From Scytonema sp035967975 (GTDB taxonomy: Bacteria > Cyanobacteriota > Cyanobacteriia > Cyanobacteriales > Nostocaceae): DNA of 64,000 nucleotides. Position 1 is the first letter of the stretch. The number at the start of each line of letters is the position of its first letter. Under the pieces are notes generated by a model. The model worked only from the letters and a program-made list of their open reading frames with translations, had not been told where the DNA came from and did not search any database. The stretch covers positions 1 to 64,000 of the forward strand of contig JAWQFQ010000007.1 in NCBI GenBank assembly GCA_035967975.1, in the 5' to 3' direction. This document shows positions 26,065 to 36,000 of the stretch, one piece after another. Made by a program: the position numbers and the translations under genes.

Positions 26065-27447
26065 TTAAGTGGAACTACTAACAAGCTGTTGCGATCGCCC
26101 TTGACGTGGACTTACCCCCAGCATCATCATCTTCAGGCCACTAGCAGGGGGATAGTTAACACCTCGAGCCTTTGGTTTTTCAACTTTTTTTTCATTTGTG
26201 AGTGCTAATTGATAGCCTGAGAGAATAGTTGCCAAGACGAGCTTCATTTCAAAAAGTGCTAATACTTCACCTGGACAACGACGAGCACCGCCCCCAAAAG
26301 GTAAAAATTCATAGGGAGAGTACTGTCTTTCGAGAAAGCGTTCTGGCTTAAATTGCTTTGGTTGTGGATATAAGTCCTCACGCTGATGTGTCAGATAAAT
26401 ACAGCCTCTGGTGATTGTACCAGGGCTCAATTCGTAGCCCATTACCTCAATTGGGGATTCTACTAATCTTGGAAATGTGACTACCTGAGTCGGATAAATT
26501 CGTAGTGCTTCATTACACACAGCACTTAAATAAGGTAGTGCGGCGATCGCCATAGGATCGGGGGATTCACCAAGGGTATCAAGTTCTTCTAGCAATTGTT
26601 CACGAACATTTTTTAAACGGTGAATCCAGTATAATGACCAAGTTATGGCAGTGGCTGAGGCATCCTGACCGCCAAATAGCAATGATGGAAACAAATCCTG
26701 TATGTCCTTATTGGTCATTGGTTGACCCATTTCATCATGGGTAAAGAGCAGCTCGGATAGAACATCTGTCCGGGAGGAGTCTGCTTGTTGACGGCGTTCT
26801 TCAATTTCAGCATAAAGTAACTTGTCAAACTGCCCCTGGAGATCGAGCCAGTATCCCCACGGACTCCACAGACCTAAATCTTTTTGTAGAAAGGGATAGG
26901 ACAGGGATAACCCCAACCAACCAGACCGAGCAAAACTGAGTAAATTTGATAGGATTTGCCTAAACTGTTCGTATCGCTCTCCCTGATGCAAACCAAACAA
27001 AGCTTGCAATATCACTTCGAGGGTAATCTTTTGCATTATGGAGTAGGCATAAAAAGGTTTGCCGATCGCCAGACCGTTCATAACCTTCTCTGCTACTTGA
27101 CAGATACGCTGCCCATAGGATTGTACGCGAGTCCCATGTAGAGGAGGCATCAACAACTGACGACGATGTTTGTGGGGCAAGCCATCAAGCATAAGTAGTC
27201 CGTTGGTTCCAACTAACGGTGCGGCTCCTTGGTTAAGTTTACCAGAAGCTGTAATCTCTTTGGCACTCGTAAAAATCTGTTTTATCCCTTGTGGGTGACT
27301 GACTATGACTAAAGGAGTAGAACCAGCCATAATGGTGAAAATGTCACCATAAGATTTGCTCATAGCATCCATGAAGCCAAGGGGATCGGTTTTAAATTGA
27401 TGATTGAGCAACCAGGGAGAAGTTTTTGGTCCATCAGGTAGTTTCAT
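26065..27447 (-). CDS. cytochrome P450 (second of a tandem pair)
   Basis: A 460-residue soluble P450. Visible are the proline-rich start (KLPDGPKTSPWLL), I-helix GGQDASATAITW, K-helix ExxR in NEALRIYP and the haem loop FGGGARRCPG (Cys391). It shares long identical stretches with the P450 just upstream and resembles the CYP110 group of cyanobacteria. It presumably oxidises the assembly-line product or a bound intermediate; position and outcome are not predictable. It lies 38 bases after the other P450. Confidence 0.93.
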   Translation of the reverse strand: MKLPDGPKTSPWLLNHQFKTDPLGFMDAMSKSYGDIFTIMAGSTPLVIVSHPQGIKQIFTSAKEITASGKLNQGAAPLVGTNGLLMLDGLPHKHRRQLLMPPLHGTRVQSYGQRICQVAEKVMNGLAIGKPFYAYSIMQKITLEVILQALFGLHQGERYEQFRQILSNLLSFARSGWLGLSLSYPFLQKDLGLWSPWGYWLDLQGQFDKLLYAEIEERRQQADSSRTDVLSELLFTHDEMGQPMTNKDIQDLFPSLLFGGQDASATAITWSLYWIHRLKNVREQLLEELDTLGESPDPMAIAALPYLSAVCNEALRIYPTQVVTFPRLVESPIEVMGYELSPGTITRGCIYLTHQREDLYPQPKQFKPERFLERQYSPYEFLPFGGGARRCPGEVLALFEMKLVLATILSGYQLALTNEKKVEKPKARGVNYPPASGLKMMMLGVSPRQGRSQQLVSSST

Positions 27448-27484
27448 GAGTATTTTTTGGTAAATGTTAAATTATTGACAGGTG

Positions 27485-28861
27485 TTAAACGGAACCAACG
27501 GTCAATGGCTGGGACTGTACTTGATGTTGACGACGACTATGCATGACCATCTTGACACCGCTGGCGGGGTAAGAAATTAGACCTCCAAATTTGGGTCGTT
27601 CCGGGTACTTACTAACTAACCTTAATTGATAGTGTGAAAGAATTGTTGCTAATACCAGTTTCATTTCAAAGAGTGCAAAGGTGGCTCCGATACACACACG
27701 AGAACCACCGCCAAAAGGAAAGAATTCGTAGGGGGAGAATTGTTTTTCTAAAAAGCGCTCTGGCTTGAATTCTTTTGGCTCGGGATATAAATCTTCTCGC
27801 TGATGTGTCGAATAAATATTACCAATAATTACTGTACCAGGATTCAATGTGTAGCCCATCACCTCAACTGGCGATTCTACTAACCTGGGAAATGTAAACA
27901 GCTGAGTGGGGTAAATTCGCAAAGCTTCGTTACAAACAGCACTAAGGTAGGGTAGTGCGACAATACTCATAGGGTCTGGATTTTCACCAAGGCTGTCGAG
28001 CTCCTCAAGGAGGCGATCGCGAACGTTAGGTAAACGGTGAACCCAGTAAAGAGACCAAGTAATTGCAGTCCCTGAGGCATCACCAGCTGCGAATATAGGC
28101 GATAATAGGAGGTCACGCACCTCTTCATTGCTTAATGGTTCACCTGTTTCATCGCAAGTAAATATGAGATCGCAAAGCATATCAGTGCGTGAAGAGTCTG
28201 CTTGCTTACGACGTTCTTCAACCTCAGCCGATAGCAGTTGAAAAAGTTCTCGCCTCAGGTGAAGGCGATATCCCTGTGGACTCCATCGACCTAAATCTCG
28301 TTGTCCAAAAATATTGCTAAGAATCTTAATTATGGAAGATTGTCCATGCCTAAGCGCGGATACAAATAGATGTTTGATTTTGTTATGGCGATCACCTTCA
28401 TGTAAACCCATGACAACCTCTATACCTACTCGCATGGTGATATCTTCGATGGTAGGGTATGCAACAAAAGGTTTGCCAACCACTTGTTTACTGAAGCTTT
28501 TTTCTGTAAGTTCGCAGATACGCCGCCCACAGGCTTGCATCCGTGCTCCATGAAAAGCTTGCATTAGGAGCTTACGTCGATTTTTATGAACTAAACCATC
28601 AAGTTGAAGAACTCCTTGATTTCCTGTCATCAAGGAGAAACTTTGGTTCAATGCACCCTTAGCTACAATTTCCTTGGTATTTGTGAAAATATCTCTTATT
28701 CCTGAGGGATTGCTGACGTAAACTATTGGTGTCGAACCTGACATTATAGTGACTATATCACCATAGCGTTTGGAAATAACATCCATGTAGCCAAAGGGGT
28801 CAGACTCAAATTGCAAATTGAGAAGCCAGAAGGGTATTTTTGGTCCAGGGGGTAGTTGCAT
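27485..28861 (-). CDS. cytochrome P450 (first of a tandem pair)
   Basis: A 458-residue P450 with I-helix FAAGDASGTAITW, ExxR at residues 312-315 (EALR) and haem loop FGGGSRVCIG (Cys390). It starts 26 bases after the stop of the terminal NRPS gene. Similarity to the following P450 along the whole length (for example PTQ...TFPRLVESP and STHQREDLYPEPKEFKPERF) indicates gene duplication. The two differ most in residues 60-200, the substrate-recognition region, which suggests different sites of oxidation. Confidence 0.93.
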   Translation of the reverse strand: MQLPPGPKIPFWLLNLQFESDPFGYMDVISKRYGDIVTIMSGSTPIVYVSNPSGIRDIFTNTKEIVAKGALNQSFSLMTGNQGVLQLDGLVHKNRRKLLMQAFHGARMQACGRRICELTEKSFSKQVVGKPFVAYPTIEDITMRVGIEVVMGLHEGDRHNKIKHLFVSALRHGQSSIIKILSNIFGQRDLGRWSPQGYRLHLRRELFQLLSAEVEERRKQADSSRTDMLCDLIFTCDETGEPLSNEEVRDLLLSPIFAAGDASGTAITWSLYWVHRLPNVRDRLLEELDSLGENPDPMSIVALPYLSAVCNEALRIYPTQLFTFPRLVESPVEVMGYTLNPGTVIIGNIYSTHQREDLYPEPKEFKPERFLEKQFSPYEFFPFGGGSRVCIGATFALFEMKLVLATILSHYQLRLVSKYPERPKFGGLISYPASGVKMVMHSRRQHQVQSQPLTVGSV

Positions 28862-28886
28862 GAGTATTTTTTACTCCCATTCTCTA

Positions 28887-31800
28887 TTATACACTGCATG
28901 AAACATTATCAATACAAATTCTCAATTGTCTGACTAATTCTTGAATATGAGGTTCGACAAATATTGAGAAATGATCTCCTGGAACTTCAACAACTTGAAT
29001 AGGTAGGCTGGAGAATTTTCCCCAACCTAGTAAGGGGTCGTCGGTATGAAATTCTGGGCTTTCAAAGTCATGAATAATTTCCTCCTTTGCTCGGAACAGA
29101 GTCATGGAATGAGGATACACTTGAGGAACATACTCTCTCATAGCTTGAACATGAGCTTTGAAAAGCCTGTAATAGCGGAGAAAATCTTGAATCTCTGTAT
29201 CACTAAAGATAAAGTTGGCTTTTTTATTTACCAAATTAAATTGCTCATTGAGGGGTAAATCGCGAAGTTCCTCAAACGGAATTGAAAAATCTATATTGTT
29301 ACTGGTTTTTATGGATTCCGCCATGCGGATTAAGAATTTGGCATCATCATCAGCTGCGGGTTTAATTGCTATTTCTGGTATTATGGCGTCAATAACAACT
29401 AACAAACCTACTGTTTGACCCTGCCTTTGCAATTGCTGCGCTATTTCAAAAGCAAGTACACCACCGTAACAATGTCCTCCTAAAAGATAGGGACCGTTTG
29501 GTTGCACTTTACGAATTTCTTTGAGGTAGCGAGTTGCTGTCTCCTCTACGGAAACAATTTCAGGTTCTTCTTGATTAGGAATATGTTCCAAAGCATAAAA
29601 TGGATAGTCTTCACCAAGTCTTTGGGAAAGTTTAAAGTAATTATTAATACCTCCCCCAGCCCCATGTATACAGAAGAAAGGTATTTTGGAACCATTCGAG
29701 TTAATTGCTACCAGAGGAGAATTAGAACTTGTGCGGGATGGCTGACTGACGATAGTTGCTAGTTTTTCAATTGTTGGATTTTCAAAAAGAGTCGATAGGG
29801 TAAGATTATGCCCAAATCTGTCCTGAATTTGAGCCATTAAACGTACAGCTAAAAATGAGTGTCCGCCCAAGTCAAAGAAATTATCTGTTACCCCTATAGG
29901 GCTAGTATTTAGGAGATTTTCCCAAAGTTTAGCTAATGATAATTCTGTAAAATTACGAGGTGCAACGAAGGATTGAGTCGTATTTGGTCGAATAACTTCA
30001 TCTGTGGGAAGCGCACGCTTATCTACTTTGCCATTCGGTGTGAGAGGGAGCGCCTCTAGTACCACAAAAGCAGATGGTAGCATATAATTAGGCAATTTCT
30101 GTTGTAAATAGGGCAACAGCTGTGCAGCTATGTCTTGTTTTGCTGTGACTATGTAGGCAATCAAACGCTGATTTTCTTGAGCATCATCGCTGGCTACGAC
30201 AACAGATTCTTGCACATCTGGATGTTGTGCAATAACATTGGCGATTTCACCCAATTCTACTCGAAAACCTCTAAGTTTTACTTGCTCATCACGGCGACCC
30301 AAATACTCAAGATGACCATCTTTGAGGTAACGGGCTAAGTCACCTGTTTTGTAAAGCTTAGTTCCTGGGATAAAGGGATTGTCAATAAATCTTTCTTGAG
30401 TTAATTCAGGACGATGTAAATAACCTCTCGCTAATCCATCACCTCCAACATAAAGTTCACCGACAACTCCTATAGGTGTTGGTTGTAAATCGCGGCTCAT
30501 CACATAAACCAGGGTATTGTCAATAGGACGACCGATGGGGACACTGTTTGCTTGGTCTTGCAATAAACTCGTGTCGTAGTAAGTGGCGTTGGCGGAAACT
30601 TCCGATGAGCCGTAGAGGTTAATGAGTTTTGCATCGGGTATCAATTGGAGGAAAGTTTGAGCTAACTTAACCGAAAGTGCTTCCCCGCTCGTTATCCAAA
30701 TTTTGAGGTGCGATAATTTCTTGGTCAGATGACTGTAGTTGTCTAGAAGTAAGCGCAATAGTGAGGGTACAAGTATAATACGGGTAACTTTGTGATGCGC
30801 CAGGGCTTGTATAAATAGTTGTGAGTCTAGTACAGTTGCATCATTAATAATGACAGAAGGAATTCCTTGAAGTAAAGGAGCAAAAATTTCCCACACAGAA
30901 TCTACAAAGCTAATAGCTGTTTTCTGACAACAAACTTCTCCTGGGGTAAAAGGATAGGTTTTCCATAGCCAGTGTAAGCCGTTAACTGTACCGCGATGAG
31001 TTCCAAGAACGCCTTTAGGAGTTCCTGTGGAGCCAGAAGTGTAGATAATATAAGCAAGATTCTCAGCTTTTGAGGCGCTAGTAGGGTTTTCTGGGCTTTC
31101 TTGCTGGATTATTTCCCAGTCATTATCCAAAGAGATGAACGTCATTTGTCTTTTGTCAAAAGTCATGTGTCCAAAGTTCTGAACAAATGACGAATCACTA
31201 ATAACCAATGACACTTGAGAATCCAAGAGCATAAATCTCAAACGCTCAACCGGATAACTTGGATCAAGGGGAATGTATGCACCGCCAGCTTTGAGGATAG
31301 CTAAGATTCCCACCACCATGTCTAGGTCACGTTCCAGACATATAGCGACAAGGGTTTCTTCTGTTACACCCTGTTTTTGTAAATAATGTGCAAGCTGATT
31401 AGCTCTGTGGTTAAGTTGACGATAAGTTAGTTCCTCAGATTGGCTAATTAACGCGATGAAATCGGGTGATCGCTCAACTTGTTGCTCAAATAATTGATGA
31501 AGAGTTACATCTTGAGAATAATCTACACGAGTCTGATTGAAGTTAAATAACAGTTGCTCTCGCTCTTGAGTAGTTAGTAGCGATAGTTCACTAATAGGCT
31601 GTTCTGGATGAGCAACGATATTTTCCAACAAAGTCTGGAAATTGTTAATAAATTGGGCAATTGTTGTTGAATCAAAAATATCTGTATTGTACTCCAAACA
31701 TCCTGTTAACCCTGTTTGGGATTCAGACATTGATAGGAAAATATCTAATTGCGCCGTACCACTATCAAACTCTAAAGTACGCAAGGTTAAACCTGACACT

Positions 31801-32993
31801 TCCTGCACAGACACTGGGCTGTTTTGCAGGACAAACATGATTTCATAAAGGGGATTTCGGCTTAAGTCTCGTTCGGGGTGCAATTCTTCTACAAGAATCT
31901 CAAAAGGCAAATCTTGATGTGCATAAGCATTGAGAGTCACCTCACGGACTCTATGTAGAAGTTCGCAGAAACTGGGATTACCACTCAGGTTATTACGTAA
32001 AACCAAAGTGTTAACGAATAAACCTAGCATCCCTTCTAATTCAGGTCGATTGCGGTTGGCAATTGGAGAACCAATTAAGATGTCTTCTTGGTCTGTATAG
32101 CGATATAGTAATACGTTAAATGCCGCCAGCAAACTCATAAATAAAGTGCTGTCTTCTTGCTGGTTTAATTGTTTGAGTGCATCAGTCAGGGCTTTTGAAA
32201 ATTTAAAGTATTGCTTGGCACCAGCAAATGAGGCGATCGCAGGTCGTGGACGGTCTGTGGGTAACTGTAGTACTGGTAGCTCGCCCTGAAGTTGTTGCTT
32301 CCAATAATTTAATTGGGTTGCGAGGAATTCTCCTTGCAGGCGATCGCGTTGCCAAACTGCAAAATCTGCATACTGAATGGGAAGTTCAGGTAAGGGAGAA
32401 GGTTGATTTTTAGAGAAAGCTGCATACAACGTTGACAACTCCCGTAAAAACACACTACAAGACCATCCATCCGTGATGATGTGGTGCATGGTCACCAGTA
32501 GAACGTGTTCTTCTTCATTCAAGCGAAGTAAAGCGGCTCTGACTAAAAGCCCTTTAGCTAAATCAAAAGGTTTTTTTGCTTCTTCTGCTACAAGTTGTTT
32601 AACCTCAAATTCCCAATCTTGACCAGACAAATGCTCAAGATTAATCATGGGTAAATCCCAAGTTAATCCTGTTGTAATTTCCTGTATGGGCTCTCCATTA
32701 ACCAGTTGAAAATTGGTTCGCCAAACTTCATGGCGCTTGAGGATTTCATTCAGGCTTTGCTGAATGGCTGTAATATTAAGCTGTCCTTTGATATGAAAAG
32801 CAATGGGAATGTTGTAGAAGGCACTCCCGTGATAAAGCTGGTCAATAAACCATAGTCTTTGTTGTGAAAAAGATAAGGGAGTATTCTTTGAGATTTGACG
32901 CTTAGGAATAGTATCAGCTTCAAACTTGCCTCTCTTCCATTTTTCTAGAAGAGCTTTTTTGGCTGGTGATAAATTAGAGTACTGTTTATCCAT
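28887..32993 (-). CDS. terminal NRPS module C-A-T-TE, beta-alanine-like code, Cys thioesterase
   Basis: A 1368-residue NRPS. C domain (about 38-470) with HHIITDG near 170. A domain (about 490-1015) with TSGSTGTPKG. Reading the specificity positions against GrsA by eye gives V-D-W-I-I-S-L-A-N-(K), very close to the signature linked to beta-alanine. T domain with LGGHS (Ser1046). TE (about 1105-1350) with the elbow GGHCYGG, in which Cys1175 takes the place of Ser; Asp1202 (VVIDA) and His1341 (GDHFSIF) complete the triad. It ends the assembly line and releases the product, perhaps by cyclisation. An N-terminal helix (LSPAKKALLEKW) probably docks with the short acidic tail of the upstream PKS. 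Confidence 0.92.
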   Translation of the reverse strand: MDKQYSNLSPAKKALLEKWKRGKFEADTIPKRQISKNTPLSFSQQRLWFIDQLYHGSAFYNIPIAFHIKGQLNITAIQQSLNEILKRHEVWRTNFQLVNGEPIQEITTGLTWDLPMINLEHLSGQDWEFEVKQLVAEEAKKPFDLAKGLLVRAALLRLNEEEHVLLVTMHHIITDGWSCSVFLRELSTLYAAFSKNQPSPLPELPIQYADFAVWQRDRLQGEFLATQLNYWKQQLQGELPVLQLPTDRPRPAIASFAGAKQYFKFSKALTDALKQLNQQEDSTLFMSLLAAFNVLLYRYTDQEDILIGSPIANRNRPELEGMLGLFVNTLVLRNNLSGNPSFCELLHRVREVTLNAYAHQDLPFEILVEELHPERDLSRNPLYEIMFVLQNSPVSVQEVSGLTLRTLEFDSGTAQLDIFLSMSESQTGLTGCLEYNTDIFDSTTIAQFINNFQTLLENIVAHPEQPISELSLLTTQEREQLLFNFNQTRVDYSQDVTLHQLFEQQVERSPDFIALISQSEELTYRQLNHRANQLAHYLQKQGVTEETLVAICLERDLDMVVGILAILKAGGAYIPLDPSYPVERLRFMLLDSQVSLVISDSSFVQNFGHMTFDKRQMTFISLDNDWEIIQQESPENPTSASKAENLAYIIYTSGSTGTPKGVLGTHRGTVNGLHWLWKTYPFTPGEVCCQKTAISFVDSVWEIFAPLLQGIPSVIINDATVLDSQLFIQALAHHKVTRIILVPSLLRLLLDNYSHLTKKLSHLKIWITSGEALSVKLAQTFLQLIPDAKLINLYGSSEVSANATYYDTSLLQDQANSVPIGRPIDNTLVYVMSRDLQPTPIGVVGELYVGGDGLARGYLHRPELTQERFIDNPFIPGTKLYKTGDLARYLKDGHLEYLGRRDEQVKLRGFRVELGEIANVIAQHPDVQESVVVASDDAQENQRLIAYIVTAKQDIAAQLLPYLQQKLPNYMLPSAFVVLEALPLTPNGKVDKRALPTDEVIRPNTTQSFVAPRNFTELSLAKLWENLLNTSPIGVTDNFFDLGGHSFLAVRLMAQIQDRFGHNLTLSTLFENPTIEKLATIVSQPSRTSSNSPLVAINSNGSKIPFFCIHGAGGGINNYFKLSQRLGEDYPFYALEHIPNQEEPEIVSVEETATRYLKEIRKVQPNGPYLLGGHCYGGVLAFEIAQQLQRQGQTVGLLVVIDAIIPEIAIKPAADDDAKFLIRMAESIKTSNNIDFSIPFEELRDLPLNEQFNLVNKKANFIFSDTEIQDFLRYYRLFKAHVQAMREYVPQVYPHSMTLFRAKEEIIHDFESPEFHTDDPLLGWGKFSSLPIQVVEVPGDHFSIFVEPHIQELVRQLRICIDNVSCSV

Positions 32994-33081
32994 TATAAAT
33001 TATGAATTAGATGAAGTTATGCTTGACAGGCTATATGATTTGCAAGAACCCGGTTTCTTACGCGCATGGCAAGATGTAAGT

Positions 33082-36000
33082 TTAGCCCAAAAGAGCTTGC
33101 ACCTCTTCCTCAGATAATTCTTCAATCTTTTCTAGCAGAAGTTGCTCAATCATTTCTGCTTGTTTTGCTGGTATTAGTCCTTGCAATAAAAGGTTACGGA
33201 TTGGTATGTCTACAGGAAATCTTGCTCGTAACCGAGAGACTAATTGAGTGGCAATTAACGAGTCTCCTCCTAAATCGTAAAAGTTGTCGTAAATGCCAAC
33301 CTCTGCAATCCCAAGTACCTCTTGCCATATTTCTGTAATTTGTTTTTCCAACTCATTGGTTGGAGGAACATAGGAATTACTCAGGTTAGGTCTAGAGTAG
33401 CGAGAGAATGAACCGAGGCGATGAGAAGATTCGGAATGACCTAGAGAATCAGGGTTAAAGGTATGCTGTTTCCTGGCATTGATATCTACTGTAGAAACAA
33501 TAATCTGATTTCTTTCACTTAAAGAAAATATTCGTTTAAATACTTCTACAGCTTCTTTGGCAGTAATGGCTAATCCAGAGACTTGTCCAAGTGTTGTTTC
33601 TTCTAGGGTGTCATTGAGTTGCAATTTGTCCCAATTTAGAGTGTACCACGGCAGATAATCAGCTTGGTTGTGTCGGTTAGTAAAGATATCTATGAAATGA
33701 TGGACTGCTGTATATAAGCTTAACCCAAATCCCCCTAAAATGGAAGATAAAGAAGAAGAAATGATACAAAAATCAACCTTTTGACTTTGTAATACTTTTT
33801 CTAAAACAGTCAGGCTACAAAGTTGAGAATTCAATAAATTTTTGAATTCTATCTTATCATTTTCTGGAATCGAGTTCAATATATTTTCACGCTTGATTCC
33901 AGTCGAATAAATAACCCCGTGAATTTGACCAATGTTCTCAGATGCAAGGTTCTGGAACATTTGATCATGGTTAGTTGTATCTGCACGTACAACCACAATT
34001 TCTGCCCCTAACTGACCCAAGGCTTGCAATTTTTGAATTTTGCGGCTCACTTCATCTTCTTGGGGGTGAGTTTCGAGCCACTGTGAATAGTTATCTTTTT
34101 CTGGAAAATCAGAATTCTCAATAAATATCAATTTTGCTTGTAAAGTTTTTGCTAAATATTCTGCAAGTACAACTCCAAGACTTTCTAATCCACCATAAAA
34201 CAGGTAAACCCCTTGTTTTCTCAGTGGTGTTTTTTCGTCACCTACTGACTTTAAATGAACTGGCTCAAATGTTTGTACCCAACGGTGGCGATCGCGATAA
34301 GCAACAACTAAGTCTGAGGATACACTTGTGAACTCATTTAAGAGTTGGTTAATAATAACACTATAACCATTTTCCTTTCTACCGTTACCATCTTGAGGAT
34401 TGGTCAAAGTAATATCAATACTCCGACAAATGATGTTAGGATACTCTTGAGGAATGACCTTACATAAACCTAATACCACTGCTTTCTCTGGATCTAACAA
34501 ATCATCCCCACTGATTTCTTGAGTATTATTAGCGACAACCCAAAGGTGCAAACTTTTTTGAATTTTTAGTTGACTAAGGCTCTGTGTTAGCAACAGTAAA
34601 CTGTAGAATTCTAAATAATTTCCTGATAAATGATTTCCGAGATGGCTAACGCTCCAGAAATAAGCAATATGGAGCGTTTTACCTAATGACACAAGCTCTT
34701 GCAACAAAGCATCATAGTCTTCTCGTAAGCATGGGTTAATCGTATAAATGTTCTCACGTAGTTTATTAAACTGCTCTCCCTGCTTAACCGTAATGACATT
34801 TTTCCCTTGATTTTTCAATTCATGAATTAACCTTTCACCAATATCGCACTCATCAACAAAAAACAGCCATTGCTCTTGTGGTGATTCTATTTGAATAGAG
34901 GATGAATTAGGGAGCAAAGAGCGTTTCCATGAAGGAGTATAGAACCAATCGGCAATATCATTTTTATGATCTAATGTTGCTGGCTTTTGACTTGAAAAAG
35001 GTGATGAAGATTGAGGATCGACCCAATACCTTTGTCGCTCAAAGGGGTAGGTTGGCAAAGGCAAACGATGACGGCACTCGTGGCTATAGAATCCCGACCA
35101 ATCTATCTCTACACCAAAAAGCCACAATCGACCTAATGTTTGTAATAAAAAGCTGACATCCGATTGTTGTTCTTTAACATGACTTAACAAAGTCAATACC
35201 TGTTGTTTGGCATTTTTATCTAAATGCTGTGTTGTCAATGTGCTTAAAGTTCGTCCCGGTCCCACTTCTAAAAACACACCTTCAAACTGCTTTAATAGTT
35301 GGGATATGCCATCTGAAAAGCGCACTGCTTGGCGCAAATGTTGACTCCAGTAGTTGGGATCTGTGGCTTGTTCATCCGTAATCCAGGTGCCAGTCACATT
35401 GGAAATAAAGCGAATGCATGGTGGTCTAAGCTTTACTTTTTTCACCAACTGTGCAAATGGTTCCAAAATTGGTGACATCATAGCAGAATGAAAGGCATGG
35501 GATGTATGCAATAGACGACATTCAATCCCTTGGTCAGACAATTGCTTTTGTAGTGCTGCGATCGCGTCATTTGCACCAGACACAACACAAGAAGATGGGC
35601 TGTTAATTGCGGCTATTTCTACAGACGCGTCACCTTTCGTCTCCACATTTAACAGGGATTGGACATCTTTATGTGCCAGTTTAATCGCCAACATACTGCC
35701 AGATGGCAATTGTTGCATCAGTTTCCCTCTTGTTGCTACAACTGTTAAGGCATCTTCAAGGGAAAATACACCTGCAATGGTTGCGGCAACATATTCCCCA
35801 ATGCTATGACCAATCATTGCCTCTGGACGTACTCCCCACTCCATCAATAATTGAGCCAGGGCGTACTCAATTACGAACAGGGCGGGTTGGGTGATGGCAG
35901 TTTGTTGTAGTTGGGTAGTAGCAGTTTCCGTATCTTGTTCTTTTGGATACAGTATGGAACGGATATCTTGACCCAGCTGAGGTTGCAAAATCTCGGCGCA

